A stretch of DNA of 64,000 nt from Ascaris suum. Its lineage: Eukaryota; Nematoda; Chromadorea; Rhabditida; Ascarididae. How positions within the stretch are numbered: the first letter of the stretch is position 1; each line of letters opens with the position of its first letter. The translations under genes and the position numbers were made by a program. Positions 1 through 11,527 of this stretch are shown piece after piece. The stretch is from contig CM024172.1 of assembly GCA_013433145.1 (NCBI GenBank), forward strand, positions 5,093,213 through 5,157,212, read 5' to 3'. The notes under the pieces were generated by a model, which did no database searches, was not told the DNA's origin, and worked only from the letters and a program-made list of their open reading frames with translations.

Positions 1-755
1 CTTATTGCCCCTTCTATTACTAGTTCTGTCATCAAAGAGTGATGGAAGCTAATGGACACTCAAAATGAATGCTTATACAGGTCTTCTGCGTTGAGTGGCT
101 ACATTTCGACATTATGTCAACTCAGTAGCAGACAGCGCGATCACAGGGTTATTGTTGTCTAGAAGAACAACTAAGTCAGTCACCGTTCGGTGCTAAAGTG
201 CAGTAAATATGCATATAAATATGGTAACCTAGTGGGAGTGATAACTGCCAAGAGATATGATTGGTTCGATCCTAAATATTTCATTGATATTTTGCCTCAT
301 GTGCATCATTTTTCTGCACTTGGCGTTGTGTATTTGTAACGTCTAAGTTCAACATTACTCAGTTTTATTTAAATAACGTTGTTCTTTCAAAAAATTTCGC
401 TTCCTATGAAGAGCACGGAGGGATAACGATTAAAACACTTTTTGTTGGAAATTGTGATGGAAAGGCAGTCGATCCACCAAGGACTATGAGTGACGTTGGT
501 AGCGAGAAAATATACACAATATAATAACGTAGATCGCACTAGGCAACTTTCAGTGACTTAGTTTTTAATGAAGATTTTTATGAAGTATATGTAAGAATAT
601 TTTTTATTAGCGCATGTACCATGTGCATCTTCGATGTTTGCCTCTCCCGAATCTCGTTTCACTTACTTAGCTGTTTTCGCAGCGCTGATACGTTGCATCC
701 ATGTGAGTTTGTTGCTTACGTGGAGATTTCCCGCTTTGGTTCTGAGATGCACTTT
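1..755. other. No recognisable gene
   Basis: I see no ORF with exon-like splice sites, RNA gene or repeat here. The sequence is AT-leaning and unstructured. It could be the upstream region of the possible signal-peptide exon that starts at 756, but I see no clear promoter motif. Confidence 0.4.
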
Positions 756-832
756 ATGGAGCGCCTGCGTACTTTATCAGTAACTGTCTTGCTTCAAGTG
801 TTCGCCTTGTTGGTTATATCCGCGTTTTCTGC
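756..832 (+). CDS. Possible signal-peptide first exon of a secreted protein
   Basis: From ATG 756 the frame reads MERLRTLSVTV then a strongly hydrophobic stretch (LLQVFALLVISAFSA), which has the charge, hydrophobic core and small-residue end of a signal peptide. An in-frame ATG three codons upstream (747) would add MHF. The frame meets a stop at 834-836, but a possible donor (TCTGC followed by GTAAAA) cuts at 832 in phase 2. Two downstream acceptors could join: after TTTTTTACCAG at 1619, or after TTTCCCCTCAG at 2782; the latter would give a short basic tail containing KRKNR and ending at a TAA. Neither can be preferred. A hydrophobic stretch of this length can arise by chance, so this is a candidate only. 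Confidence 0.22.
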
Positions 833-2996
833 GTAAAATGAGAACGTACCCACGCCTCGCTTGGCTGACCACTCCAGGAGGTTGCCAATAAAATGTAGAC
901 TCCCAGGATAAAGTCTTCATATTTTAACTGACTCGGTCATACAGACTAGCCTTCTTGCGTGCAGACTGCTATGGAACGTGTGTAATTTTTCTGGCACTCC
1001 AGTTAATCACAACTTTTTTGAGTACGCGAGTCAACGTGGAAGTTGTCTACCTAAGTTAAAAGTGCCGAACGGGTAGACATTTGAGCATATAAAAGAGCGC
1101 AAACGCAGCGGTGCAATGAGGCGGCTTTGCAAAGCAAATTAGTAAAGCTGCGAGAATGAGAAAGCATCTGGCTGAGTGGAATGTGATGGCGTTACTTCGC
1201 ATATTTATTACCTGTAGGTAGCTTATAAAACTTTTTTAGTATGCAGAATTTTTTTTGCAAGAGTTGCGAAATTATCTGTGTTCACCTTATGAAATGTATT
1301 CATAACTCTTAATCAAGGTCAGATTATACATTTTTCGTGTTTTTAATAAGTTTGTGAAATAATATTGGGCATTAGCAGAGATGTGAATGTTAGCAATCAT
1401 CTTCTTCACGCTATCCTCAAATGATCTCTACTGTTAACCAAAAAATAGTGTTCTCTTCATTTACATATTCTACAGAGTGGATGGAGTTCTCGCTTTTGAG
1501 TTACTCTAAGCAAAGAGCTGGTCGACGACCCTTCGCCCTTTGGAGCTGTCTTAGCAGTGCTTTATTTATATGAACTTTCTCGTTGAAGTTTGCGTTAAAT
1601 TTTACACCTTTTTTACCAGAATGGTTTCAAGTCCAATGCGTCAATGCTATATAATATGCTTAGCTTATTTATATGTCTACGAAATGTGAGTTTTGCTGCG
1701 GTATGATATAAGTAATAGATATTTTAGATGTTTTGATGTCTGCTCCTTTCCTGGCTGTTGGGAATTTGTGCTGAGAATGAATGCGGTTGTTCATAGCCAC
1801 AACTTTCGACATTATTTCGAGCAAGGGAAGATTTATTTTCCTCCATCGAACACATAAAAAGTTCTATCTTACATTTGACAAGAACTACTAATTACTTGAA
1901 CTGTCGAACAATAACTTTAAAACAGCTTATCGCGATAACAATTATATGAGGTAGATAGGCATCATCGATTAGCGTCGTAGATTATATGACATTGTGATTA
2001 CGCGAACGTCAGCTGCTCCTGAAAGAAATTTGATTTTGAATTGAAACGATTTCGTTTTTTATGTAATTCAACTCACTGAACTCTTACGAGTATAATATAT
2101 CAAAATGTTTGCACATCACGGTTCAGTTTTCAATGATACTAAAGTTGTTTGTTTGATGCAAGTATGCCGATTGTTTTATTAATGATGCTGTGATTGATGC
2201 ATCATTTTCTAATATCGGCTATGAAGCGGCTGACTGTTTGCGAATGAAACTTACTAAAGCGTAAACGATTTTCAAAGAAATGACCGTTTCAGAAAATGTA
2301 ACGCCTTCTGCAAACACCTAATGTGTAATCGTTAAGATCAATGTAATGACGGGAAAATAAACAAAAAACCGGTCTTACCCTCAGCGTCTTTCACATCTCG
2401 TCACCTCTTTCCTTTTTCATCAAAACGTTTGCAATTACCTGAGAAGTGTCTTTCAACAAAACATTTCAACAAAAATGTAATTTCTAAGCAGAAACAGAAT
2501 ATGGTATTTTTCCTAAACTTGCATTTGAAATATTTGTAGGGAACCACAGAAGTTAGCATAAATCTGAAAAATATTTCTAGTCTGTTGGCAGAAAAAGGCG
2601 AATTTGGCCATGCAAGTTTTATTTTATAACAGCGGTGCGCTGAAGTGAAAAACGAATCAACTGTACAAACCCACTATGCAAGCGTTATATTTTTCAGTTA
2701 TACTTCCTCTGATTTCCTTTCTGTTTGCTCGCTTCATTTACTTATATTCTGTGAAATGTGAAGTTGTTTTATTTCCCCTCAGAATCTCTTCTAAAAGAAA
2801 AAACCGCTTATCAAACAAATTCATCATGCACAGCGGAAATCGCTTCGCTTAAGATGAGCTGTTTCAACGGCGGTTCATCACAAGCAAACATGAACTCTTT
2901 CCAGAGGGTTCTTGGTCATATTACGTCTCACACTAACAGCATAACGGAATTCAATCACTCTGTCCTGTGACAAAATGAAAACCTTTGAAACTTGCC
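833..2996. other. Intergenic or intronic sequence, nothing firm
   Basis: No supported exon. Two consensus-like acceptors (about 1619 and 2782) could serve the possible signal-peptide exon at 756. A 70-codon frame at 2758-2970 follows the second one but has no recognisable domain. The Pro-rich frames at 2985-3184 are the complement of the peptide exon on the minus strand. Confidence 0.4.
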
Positions 2997-4206
2997 TTAG
3001 AGTATCCAACCCCCTCCAAATTGATTCCATCCTCCACCCCATCCGCCCAAGCCGTTGCCAAATCCTCCCCAACCTCCCATTCCCCACGGGCTTCCGAAGT
3101 AACCCCACTGTCGCTTCACTCGCATGCTGCAATACACAGTGTGACAGTAAGCAACAACCGGGTAGATCACTGAAGCAAAACTGATCACTGCAATAACGGC
3201 ACTACTCTCAAGCAGTGGCTCAGAGTTCAGCTGAAAGCTATTCCAGCAGGAAACTGCGTTGCATTTCATTAGACACATAGAAGTATATTAGAATTCTAAT
3301 ATCCCTTTGCAAATTACTGTGCCTCATAACGATGTCAGGTTAAACAAGTATCTGTATTGGCTGTCTCCGTGTTTTTGGCAAATAGGAACTCCTGAAGCGC
3401 GAATTACGAGACTTGGCAGGTATCACGTATGGTATAGATGAAGTCGTTACATCATCTACCACAATGCATGATGATCTATCAACTTCAAAGCTTGTTATCA
3501 GGAGGTCATCAACGTTTAAATATGCTAAGAACAACGCGCTGTATTTTGCACAGGTCGGCTTTCATTCCGTACCAGCTCAGATATAAGCGGATTTTATGTA
3601 TAACATTTTTATGAGATGCTGGATCAGTTTCAGCATGAAACCATTATTTTGCATAGATTATTTTTGGCTGATAATTTGGTGTGATGAGAAGGTTGCAAAA
3701 ATGCGCATCATTCCACCCTCCTCTGTAATTTCCAACCACTATGTGGGTCTCTAAGTGCGATTTGCCAGTTTTGCATGTTATTTCATGATTTTGCCTAGAT
3801 AGTGACGTCGAAATATGGTCAGCGAGTCAACGTTAGATCACCGCACCTTTAGCGCCTAGCGTTGACATGCAATGTTCTAACAATCGCAAATCACACCATG
3901 CCAATAATCGTCGTTCTTGACGTCGCTGCATCACCACAATATGATTTTTGTGATGGAATGTAGCATCGTTGCAATACAAGAAATTCTCTGGAATTTTGGA
4001 TTTTACTCGCGAAAAAGAATCCTCCCCCTTTTCTGAATCGCAGTCGCTCGCCCAGTCTAATTACTTCGCAAAATGTAATGTTTCTTTAAAGAGAAAAGAG
4101 AAGTTTCAAACAATCAACACCTTCTGAAGTTATCAGCATTATGAGCGGAATATGCCTCACTAAGGACAAACGAGATCAGCAGCACGAGAACGATGAACGA
4201 GCGCAT
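2997..4206 (-). CDS. Secreted Gly/Trp-rich peptide precursor (NLP/caenacin-like), two exons
   Basis: Exon 1 is 4206-4121 and exon 2 is 3126-2997, joined in phase 2 across a 1 kb intron (donor AGAAG|GTGTTG, acceptor TGTATTGCAG). The product is 71 aa. Residues 1-20 (MRSFIVLVLLISFVLSEAYS) are a textbook signal peptide. A short spacer, HNADNFRSMRV, leads to a dibasic KR at about 33-34. The rest is a 37-residue peptide starting QWGYFGSPWGMGGWGG and built of GGW, GGF and GGGW units, ending WIL. A signal peptide, a KR site and a QWGY start resemble the Caenorhabditis NLP-29-type and caenacin peptides, which are secreted by epidermis and induced by infection or wounding. Homology is inferred from architecture and composition; an antimicrobial or epidermal role is inference. 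There is no cysteine. It could instead be a structural cuticle or eggshell peptide. Confidence 0.75.
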
Positions 4207-4982
4207 GCTATTGACTATTGCACCTTCGTAATGAAATGTTCGCTTTAAGTGCCATTTTTGCAGCCTCAAAACCGGATAGGTGTTGATGGTCAGGCATTGC
4301 GGTGATGGACAGGTGAGTGGGTAAAGCAGCAAACACTTTATCTTCGACCTTTATGCAACGCTTTGCATTTTCAGTACATTTTACTTGGTTCCACATTCTC
4401 AAAACAGACTCTTTAAACTCGCATATGCTGTTTCAATTGCATAGAAACGCTTTCTTTTGTTTTTCCGACGAATATATTTAGTAAATTGTGAAGACTTTTG
4501 TTCCGAATGGCTCCGACAGACTCGCAAGAATTCAACTGACAACGAATTCGGCACAATGCTTTTTTATTTCCCACGAAACGCTGCAATACCTTTTAGGAGC
4601 ACATCGCATATGTGTTCGTATTTGCACGAGCTTTGTGAAATTTTGGAAGAGACATATTTATGACGTAAATGTTCGAATGTCGATGAATTCAAATGGTTTT
4701 TCAGCTGTTCTCCTTCATCTCTTGTGGAAGTTGATGTGATACGATGACTCGGTTCGTCACTGATGAACTTTCCGCCGACGTGAAACATTTACACCTTGAA
4801 CGTGAATGGATAACCGAGAAATATGGCCTTTTTAATAACGGGCATTTGATACAGGAGATCATGCATTTTTAGAACACCTTTGTGCCCATATTAGATCGAA
4901 ATATTTTGACAGAGTTCAACGGATTACAGTTGATTCAATTTTGCACATGAAAATATGAGCATTTCGAGCACTCTCAGATGAA
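4207..4982. other. Upstream region of the peptide gene
   Basis: This should hold the promoter of the minus-strand peptide gene. I see no unmistakable TATA box or spliced-leader acceptor directly before its ATG; the nearest AG dinucleotides (CAATAG, 9 nt before the ATG) lack a pyrimidine tract. The ORFs here overlap in both directions and look random. Confidence 0.35.
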
Positions 4983-5196
4983 TGTTGTAGTGCCCGATGC
5001 ATGGTACCGCACGGTGGGCACTCGATTGCCACATAACAGCGATGGTTGTGATTCGGAAGCAAATGAGAGCGAGCGTAATTGATGGTCCTCGTTGCTACGA
5101 AATAAATACTCCTTTTTGCAAATCTTGGAAAGTACGAGTGAAAGCATAAGCAACATTCGCACCTCACATGTTGCAGCGACCACTTTGTCGTCGAAG
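4983..5196 (+). pseudogene. Possible decayed THAP zinc-finger segment
   Basis: In one plus frame, TGT codons at 4983 and 4986 give CCSARC. In the same frame at 5169-5186 the sequence reads CCSDHF, preceded by KQHSHLT and followed by VVEG and a canonical donor (GAAG|GTATGTG). A C-x(2-4)-C pair followed much later by C-x2-H and a phenylalanine is the metal-binding pattern of THAP domains, which occur in transposases and chromatin proteins. The second pair is 57 residues after the first, slightly longer than the usual 35-50, and the frame between them has several stops. The conserved Trp and AVPTIF motifs are not visible. If real, this is a relic, perhaps of a transposon. Chance remains a serious alternative. 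Confidence 0.2.
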
Positions 5197-6519
5197 GTAT
5201 GTGAAAGCACTGCAAAATTTTGCCTTCTGTCTGTCCCAACTTGAGTAGAATATATCTGAGTGAAATTGATGGTCGCACTGTTTCGTTGTGGAAAAACTTT
5301 ACGAAGCATCTACTACTGTTGAGGTCTTCACTTTCGAAAGATATGTTGTTGAGGAAGTTGATTTGTACCAGACAAAGCTATCGTTGCATAAAGCAGCTAA
5401 TCCTTTACTCATGAAATTAGAACTTCTCAAAGCGTATAAATGTTGTCTCTAATATGTGCCATTCACTGTTGTTTCAAAATTGCTTGAAGCGGCCCGCATA
5501 ATACTGCCAATATGAGAATAAATCCGGAAGGAATTTCTACTGCATCTTTTATACACTGTCGAATTATTATTCCCATGTATAATGACTATAACAGAAATGT
5601 ATTTCGTTTCGTATGGATGCCTTATTTGTTTTTCAGTGCCGTTTAGCGGTGATAGGTGCCGTTGGAGAAGCATGATCGGTGGTTGAAAACGCTCAGTGAT
5701 TTGCTCGAGAAGAAGAAGAAAACTTAAGCTGAATGAAACTTAAGCTTTTTCCTTCATATTTATCCTGCTGAACGCCAGCCTACATTGACTACTCAGTAAG
5801 CTATCGTTTATTTCATTTGCATCAAAAGTTGTGCTCATTCCCACATCTCTAATCAGTTTATGCGAATATTTCTGTTTGCTCCAAAACATTAGCAATATAT
5901 GAGACTGAAAAGCGATCGAAGTAAAAGCTGCACATATTATCGAGTCTAAGCAGTGTAGATTCAAGCAGAAATCGAGAAGCGGTCTAGTCATTTCCACAGA
6001 CGGGTTTTTACTTCTGACAACCGTCGATTTGTTTCGTTGACACATTCTGACAAGTCAAACAATTCAAGTTTAAATCTAATTCCAGCCGAACTCACAGGAA
6101 ACAGAGTTCACATTGATGCATTTTTACGCTGTGGAATGTTTTAACTTTACGCTTCTCCAGGAAGTAGCTTCTATCACGCAGATCCAGCCCATCTGTGCTA
6201 ACTAATGAAGCTCATTAACAAATTAAGCGCACCCTTTTCAGTTGGATGTTTGTCGTTTGGCATTCAATTAAAAAAAGCACTTCAACAGAATAGAAATTTT
6301 AATGCCAATATGAATGAAAATTATTTCTTTTCTTTTTGATAAAACAAAACTTAAGCGCTATATTCCATTTTTGTGAATATAGTTTCGAGAGCTGCTGAAA
6401 ATATTAGCAAAATTGAAATGCTTCGAAGGGCACCAAAAGAGAGTGTGGTATAATCGAAATATCTCGAAAGAGTCAAAGAATTTACTCTATGGAAGCTGTC
6501 GCCATTCCCACTCCCATCG
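5197..6519. other. No recognisable gene
   Basis: Only short overlapping frames without recognisable domains or convincing splice borders. Nothing further is supported. Confidence 0.4.
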
Positions 6520-6636
6520 TCACCCATCACTCCACCCGCCCATTCTTTCCATCTTGCCTCTCGTTGCACTCATGCCACCGTACCAAGGAATTTTCCAGCC
6601 ATATCCATACTGTCGTTTACCGCCGGAAAGATAATT
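6520..6636 (-). pseudogene. Gly/Tyr-rich peptide segment, possible paralogue of the 3 kb peptide
   Basis: On the minus strand the frame opening at 6636 reads NYLSGG, then KRQYGYGWKIPWYGGM, and stops at TGA 6522-6520 after a less Gly-rich tail (SATRGKMERMGGWSDG). The dibasic KR followed by Q-aromatic-GY matches the KRQWGY junction of the peptide gene at 2997-4206. No clean acceptor lies in front of it; the best AG is inside the KRQ codons themselves (ACGACAG). I could not find a signal-peptide exon in the kilobase upstream. It may be a decayed tandem paralogue, a gene whose first exon is further away, or a coincidence. Confidence 0.3.
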
Positions 6637-7619
6637 TTATTATAACGGTTATACTCTTAAAGTCTGCATAGTTTTTTAATCCCCAAACTCGCCACGGTTC
6701 ATTTCTAATCTTTTATTACTAGTCTTTTACTGCTAACTTTGCGTAAGGCTCTCATTTTGCATGGTAGATTAAAAAAATGGTCGTCGTTAGTGCACTTTGA
6801 ACGGAACATCGTCAGAAGCAATGCTTCCTTTGGTCTTTATCACTGTAGATAATGAACGTCGTTTTCGTAAAAGGTATTTTCATAGCAATCACCGTCGAGT
6901 TCTTTGCTCAATTATGCTATTTTTAAAAAAATATGAAGCTTCAAGCAAACTCTTCATGAACTTTACAATCTAGCTGCCAACCACAGCACAGAGGTAAACC
7001 TTGTGAAAATCATTCAAGATATGACATATGTGAGAGTTTTTCAACTCGTTAGAACCAAATTTGGCTCAGACCTCGCACAACATCGCAAGAATTGACAGTA
7101 CATTAGCGGCGAACCTTTCTTGCGTTCGATTTCCTGAAGAGTGTTTTGAGCTGGACGAAGTGCCATTTCAATCACGAATAAATTTTGACCACAAAAGCGA
7201 CCACTCGTTATTGTGAAATGCATAAGTGCAAGAGTGATATTTTCCTCTAAATCTGATTGCTGCGTGAGTGAAACACTCAAATGCGTTGATCATCCTAATT
7301 CAGTAAGCACTCATCATCTACTAGCGTATGGTTTTACTTATTAACTCTTTGAACATCGCGCATAGAAATCTAGTTGTCGTATTTGAGTCTCATCGAGTCT
7401 AACTTCACTTGCACAATAACTGAATCTATCGAGTATGGTGATGGCATCATTTGATGCGCCATCACGATGGATGATTCCCAATTGATTCACACTTGGTTTC
7501 AGAAGAACTTCAAATGACACTATGTACTGGAAGGTGCTGCATCTGTTGCTTCCATGAAAAATCATGGATTAGTGAGCATGCTGAAATAGACGTCGTCAGT
7601 GAGCACATTAACTAACCAT
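6637..7619. other. No recognisable gene
   Basis: I searched the minus strand here for a signal-peptide exon that could serve the Gly/Tyr segment downstream and found none. The frames present have no domain or splice support. Confidence 0.35.
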
Positions 7620-7800
7620 AGATTAGTCAGAAGGCGTCGCGAAGAGGGGATGGTTCACAGCGTCGAAGGGAATCATAGGTGGGCGCCATCAGGGGCAACT
7701 CGCCAGGGCTCCGTTCATGGCGCCTATCGTCTCTAGCAGGAAACGGCGCAATGCCGTCCATTGACAGCGGGCACCAAGTTCGCGAACTGACTCACCTCTC
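7620..7800. repeat. GC-richer island with an imperfect hairpin, possible mobile-element fragment
   Basis: About 180 bp here are visibly richer in G and C than the surroundings. ATAGG plus GGCGCCAT (7675-7689) is mirrored by ATGGCGCCTAT (7717-7727), forming an interrupted hairpin around a 27-nt loop. CTAGCAGGAAAC occurs here at about 7733 and again at about 8635. Such islands are often dispersed repeats or transposon remnants, but no coding domain or target duplication is visible. Confidence 0.25.
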
Positions 7801-8180
7801 CGAAAATTACGTCTTACCTTGATTGCGAGAGAATGTCGCAGTGTATCGAATGAACTGCATAACTGACAACTGCTGAAACTGCGTGATGCAGCTAATCAAG
7901 CATGCGAGCGAACAAACAATGTCATGACTTGCTCGCTGCTCCATTCTTCACTTTACCGACACTTCCATTTTGGCTTGCAGCGTACAACATTCATGAGGCC
8001 AATGCAGAACCATCGAATAAGGACATGTGCATCGACGCGATTCTTAACGCATTTCGATATTTTTTTCCTAACGATGATAACGACCATGGTCGTAATTGCC
8101 TGGGAGGAAACAATGGACTTCAAAAAAGAACTAGGGCTTTCGAACACAACTACATGTTTCAAAAAATATGTTAATTATAA

Positions 8181-8458
8181 TTTTTTCTGCACTTTCGCTA
8201 CACAAGCGCACAAGGTTTCATGATGTTTATTTGGGCCTTCGTGCAACGTCTAAAATGATTATTTTTTAGTGACTGCCGCCGACCCGATAGCCAACATACG
8301 CTGAAGATCGTAAAACTCAACAGGCCTGTTCGCTTATTCAATCATCACAACTCCTTTGAGTTGGCGATTTCTTCTACGGTTCTGCTCACTCGAACAACTG
8401 CTTCCGTCTCACTTCTCCCAAACGTTTTACCCAAATCTCAAACTTGGGTAATTAAACC
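8181..8458 (-). pseudogene. SL1-headed sequence, probable retrocopy of a trans-spliced mRNA
   Basis: The minus strand at 8458-8437 carries the complete 22-nt nematode SL1 leader (begins GGTTTAATTACCC, ends AAGTTTGAG) with no mismatch. It is followed by ATTTGG rather than the GT donor that an SL RNA gene needs. No Sm site or SL RNA stem-loop follows, so it is not a functional SL RNA gene. Downstream on the same strand are an AATAAA (8231-8226) and, 39 nt later, a short A run (8186-8181). That order, SL1, body of about 200 nt, AATAAA, A-tract, is what reverse transcription of a trans-spliced mRNA would leave. The body has stops in all frames and I do not recognise the parent gene. No target-site duplication is evident. 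Confidence 0.6.
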
Positions 8459-11400
8459 ACTTGCATTTTATTAGTGCATAGTGTGCCGAACAATACGGTC
8501 GCAATGAATTACGAATTAGCACACACAACAGCATCGAATTACGAATTAACAAAACACAGCAACATTTTAGCAAAAATGGCATTTCAGATCAGTACTGTAA
8601 TGTAATGTTAGGCTTGCAAATTCTTTCGCGATTCCTAGCAGGAAACAGCAAGTCAAATTCTATCAACCGAAAGACTTCTCATTTCGAAGGATTATGACGA
8701 TAGTCTGCGACTTAAGTAGCTCTGAACAAGATGCCTACGTTTCATCTGATCCGACGTCTCCAGCGATAATCATAAACTTCCGCGCTCTTAAAGGATTAAA
8801 GCAGCGAACAGGGCAAACGTTGGTGGTTTAACCTAGTCTAAGCAGTTCATTACTCAAGTTCGAGCAACCATTACAACATAGATATTAAACTCACTACGGC
8901 CTCTTTCGTTATACCGTTTCAAGCAAGCACGTTAATATGGAGATGGGTAATAATCAAAGAAATCTTCCACACGAGACAAGCAACACTCTTCGAAGAACAA
9001 CGATATTGCTTCACCGCAAGCAAAGACTCTTTGCACCTTCGTAACGCACTGAAGGTCGACTCTGTATAAGCTTATTGCTATCCCTTTTATAGGGTCTTTG
9101 GGGTTGCATTTTCGTCAACAACATAGCTTCATGACGGATCTGCTTTGAATGATGCTATCCATTCATGAAGACAGCGGCACCATGTTTCCGGTGCCTTCTT
9201 CCTTGTAGAAGCGGCTAGGCCGACGCGTTTTTGTGGTGTTTCTTTCCGCATGCCTTAATCACCGGAAGTCTTTATACACATGCGCATTCCTTTTGCACTT
9301 ATAATGTTTGCCTCAGTACATTCCAAATTAGCTATCAAATTTCAAAAATCCGGAAGATACTCGCGAGTAATCGCGACAATTTTCACATTTCTCGGCAAAC
9401 TGAAACTTTATCTCGAAACAGATCAACATCTCAAACTCCGAAGCATAGCCACGATGAACTTCAAGCATGCGTTACTGACCACTGACCAGAGCGACGAAAT
9501 CTCGCAAAAACGCTGTGGGCGATTTCTTAATCTCGCTTTCATTTCTACTGGTCACTGCTTTACATACGTTTTAGAGAGTGCTAAAGAAAGGCTTCTTGCA
9601 CGCGTCTTCAGAAAACAGCTGCCTTTTCATAATGAAGGATTTATGAAGCGTTGTGTGACATTTTCTATGGAGTAGTGACTTGATGCTTTGATCATTAATG
9701 CTGTAAAAACCACGGTTTATTTTACCCTTTTTAGGGGCTAGCCTTTGTTAATGTTATCGTCGAATTTGCATAGTGATCAAACGTTTAAGATGGATTAAAC
9801 AAACATTGCTCTATTCATCAAATTTAACCGCTCGTCACACCTCTTCAACAAAGTGCAGTCATTTCGGAGAAATGTTTGCAGCGACGGCTGCTTCGAAAAG
9901 CACTTCTTGTTTTCCTCCTACAATAACGCTATGTTTGTGCCACTCATATAAAAAGTCCTCGCTAGCATAACTGAAGCAAATAGCACGCCTGCTGCATAAA
10001 AGGGTGAGTCTTCCCTCCCTTTCTCTCTCTACCTATGACTGCAATATTTGTTGGCACCTCCCTCTTACTTTTCCGTTTCCTCTTTAATCGTTGGGTCGGT
10101 CTTTCCAGAAAGCATTCCAGGTTCAATGAACACGATATCTGAGCAACTCACGCTGCTTAGGTACCAATCAACACAAAGTTAGCGTATGGAAAAACTCGGA
10201 ATCTTGCTATAATTGAACAACCCATTGAATCCAAATATTTTTCTTGGGTTTTCGCATAATTGATGCTACTCGCAGACTTTGAAACTTTCATCGCTTGCAG
10301 CGCTACTAAAGAATTTAGCAGCTAATGCTTTTTTTGCAGTGCCGCTTCTCATACACATGTCTTCAAGCTATAGAAAGCGCATTTCTTTATCGCTTCCATT
10401 CAGTAACACAAGTGTCGCTTCGCTTATCTCACTTCTCCAAAGATGTTATCACCGCCAGATACTAGCCAGATACTCATGCAAATGAGTATTCACCGGGGAA
10501 GAATTCTCAATAAAATCAATGAACAATGCTTTACACATGCCCTTTTACTCCTGAACGAAAATGACAGTGCACGGCAAGGAATTCAGTTCAGCGCTCGTGG
10601 CCCGCTTCAAGACTTTTTCTAACGCCTTTGAACGAGTAAGCGAAAGCAGAATGTCCTTCCTAAATTTCGTTTTGTTGGCTGATTTTCCCACTTAAACAGC
10701 CAAATAGCAACTGCAAAAAAATGAACGATATTGAATTGGAAACGTGACAGTGGAACTGTATAGGACTGGATTTAGTGACTATATCCACTGATCGAATGTT
10801 TATTTCCTCTATAGTTGAACGATGGCGGTTTTATATTTGAACGATGCAGCCAATAACAAGCAACCTGCTAAGTGTGTGAAGGCGGAATAGATAACCTGTT
10901 AGTAGTTTTTTGAGGAAGAAAATGTGTGACAGAGATTGGAGGATAGTTGGTGAGACATGAAAATGCAGCAGCCAAAAACTGAATGGATTTCGTTTGCATA
11001 GATCAAACTCCAGGTGAAATCCTTTCACCTAAAGCTTCACTTTTTTCACAGCTGCCAAATTTCGTAACAGCCTTTCGCGCATTTTTCTCAACAATGAAAT
11101 TAGCGCAAAGAATTCAAAAACTGCTTCTTCGCCCTTCCCACGCATAACGAACTACATATATTGCTTTCTGCTGCGTCTTCAATCTCGGATTAATTCGGAT
11201 AATTTTGTACGAAATCGTTTTAGAAGCGCTTTTTTCAATATGGTTAAGTTTAATTATTACATGCATACTTGCAGTAAACACAAATAACTGGGGAACACAG
11301 ATGACAAAACCCTCCTAAATCTTGCTCTCACTATTCCACAGTTCGGTAATATTCAAGGATTATTACGCTGCAACGATGCTGCATATTTTTTCGATTCCAC

Positions 11401-11516
11401 CAATTCCCATTGTCATATTTCTTCTTTTAAGGAATGTTCGCAAACGCATTTCGGTGCTGCATTCATTAAGTTGGGTGCATATATGGCACGGCTGTAAAAT
11501 ATGTGATCTGTTTTAG
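8459..11516. other. No supported gene
   Basis: The longest frame is a 131-codon plus-strand ORF at 9280-9675; it has no recognisable domain, no signal peptide and no flanking splice evidence. A Leu/Ser-rich frame at 10279 begins at a non-ATG codon. I see no RNA gene or strong repeat. Confidence 0.35.
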
Positions 11517-11527
11517 CCGTACTCACG

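Noticed and set aside
2975..3184. Pro/Ser-rich plus-strand ORFs
   Set aside because: They are the complement of the Gly/Trp peptide exon.
8437..8458. Functional SL1 RNA gene
   Set aside because: The leader is followed by ATTTGG instead of a GT donor, and no Sm site or SL RNA stems follow.
9280..9675. 131-codon plus-strand ORF, the longest open frame in the window
   Set aside because: No signal peptide, domain or splice context, and composition like random sequence; an ORF of this length is expected by chance over six frames of 64 kb.
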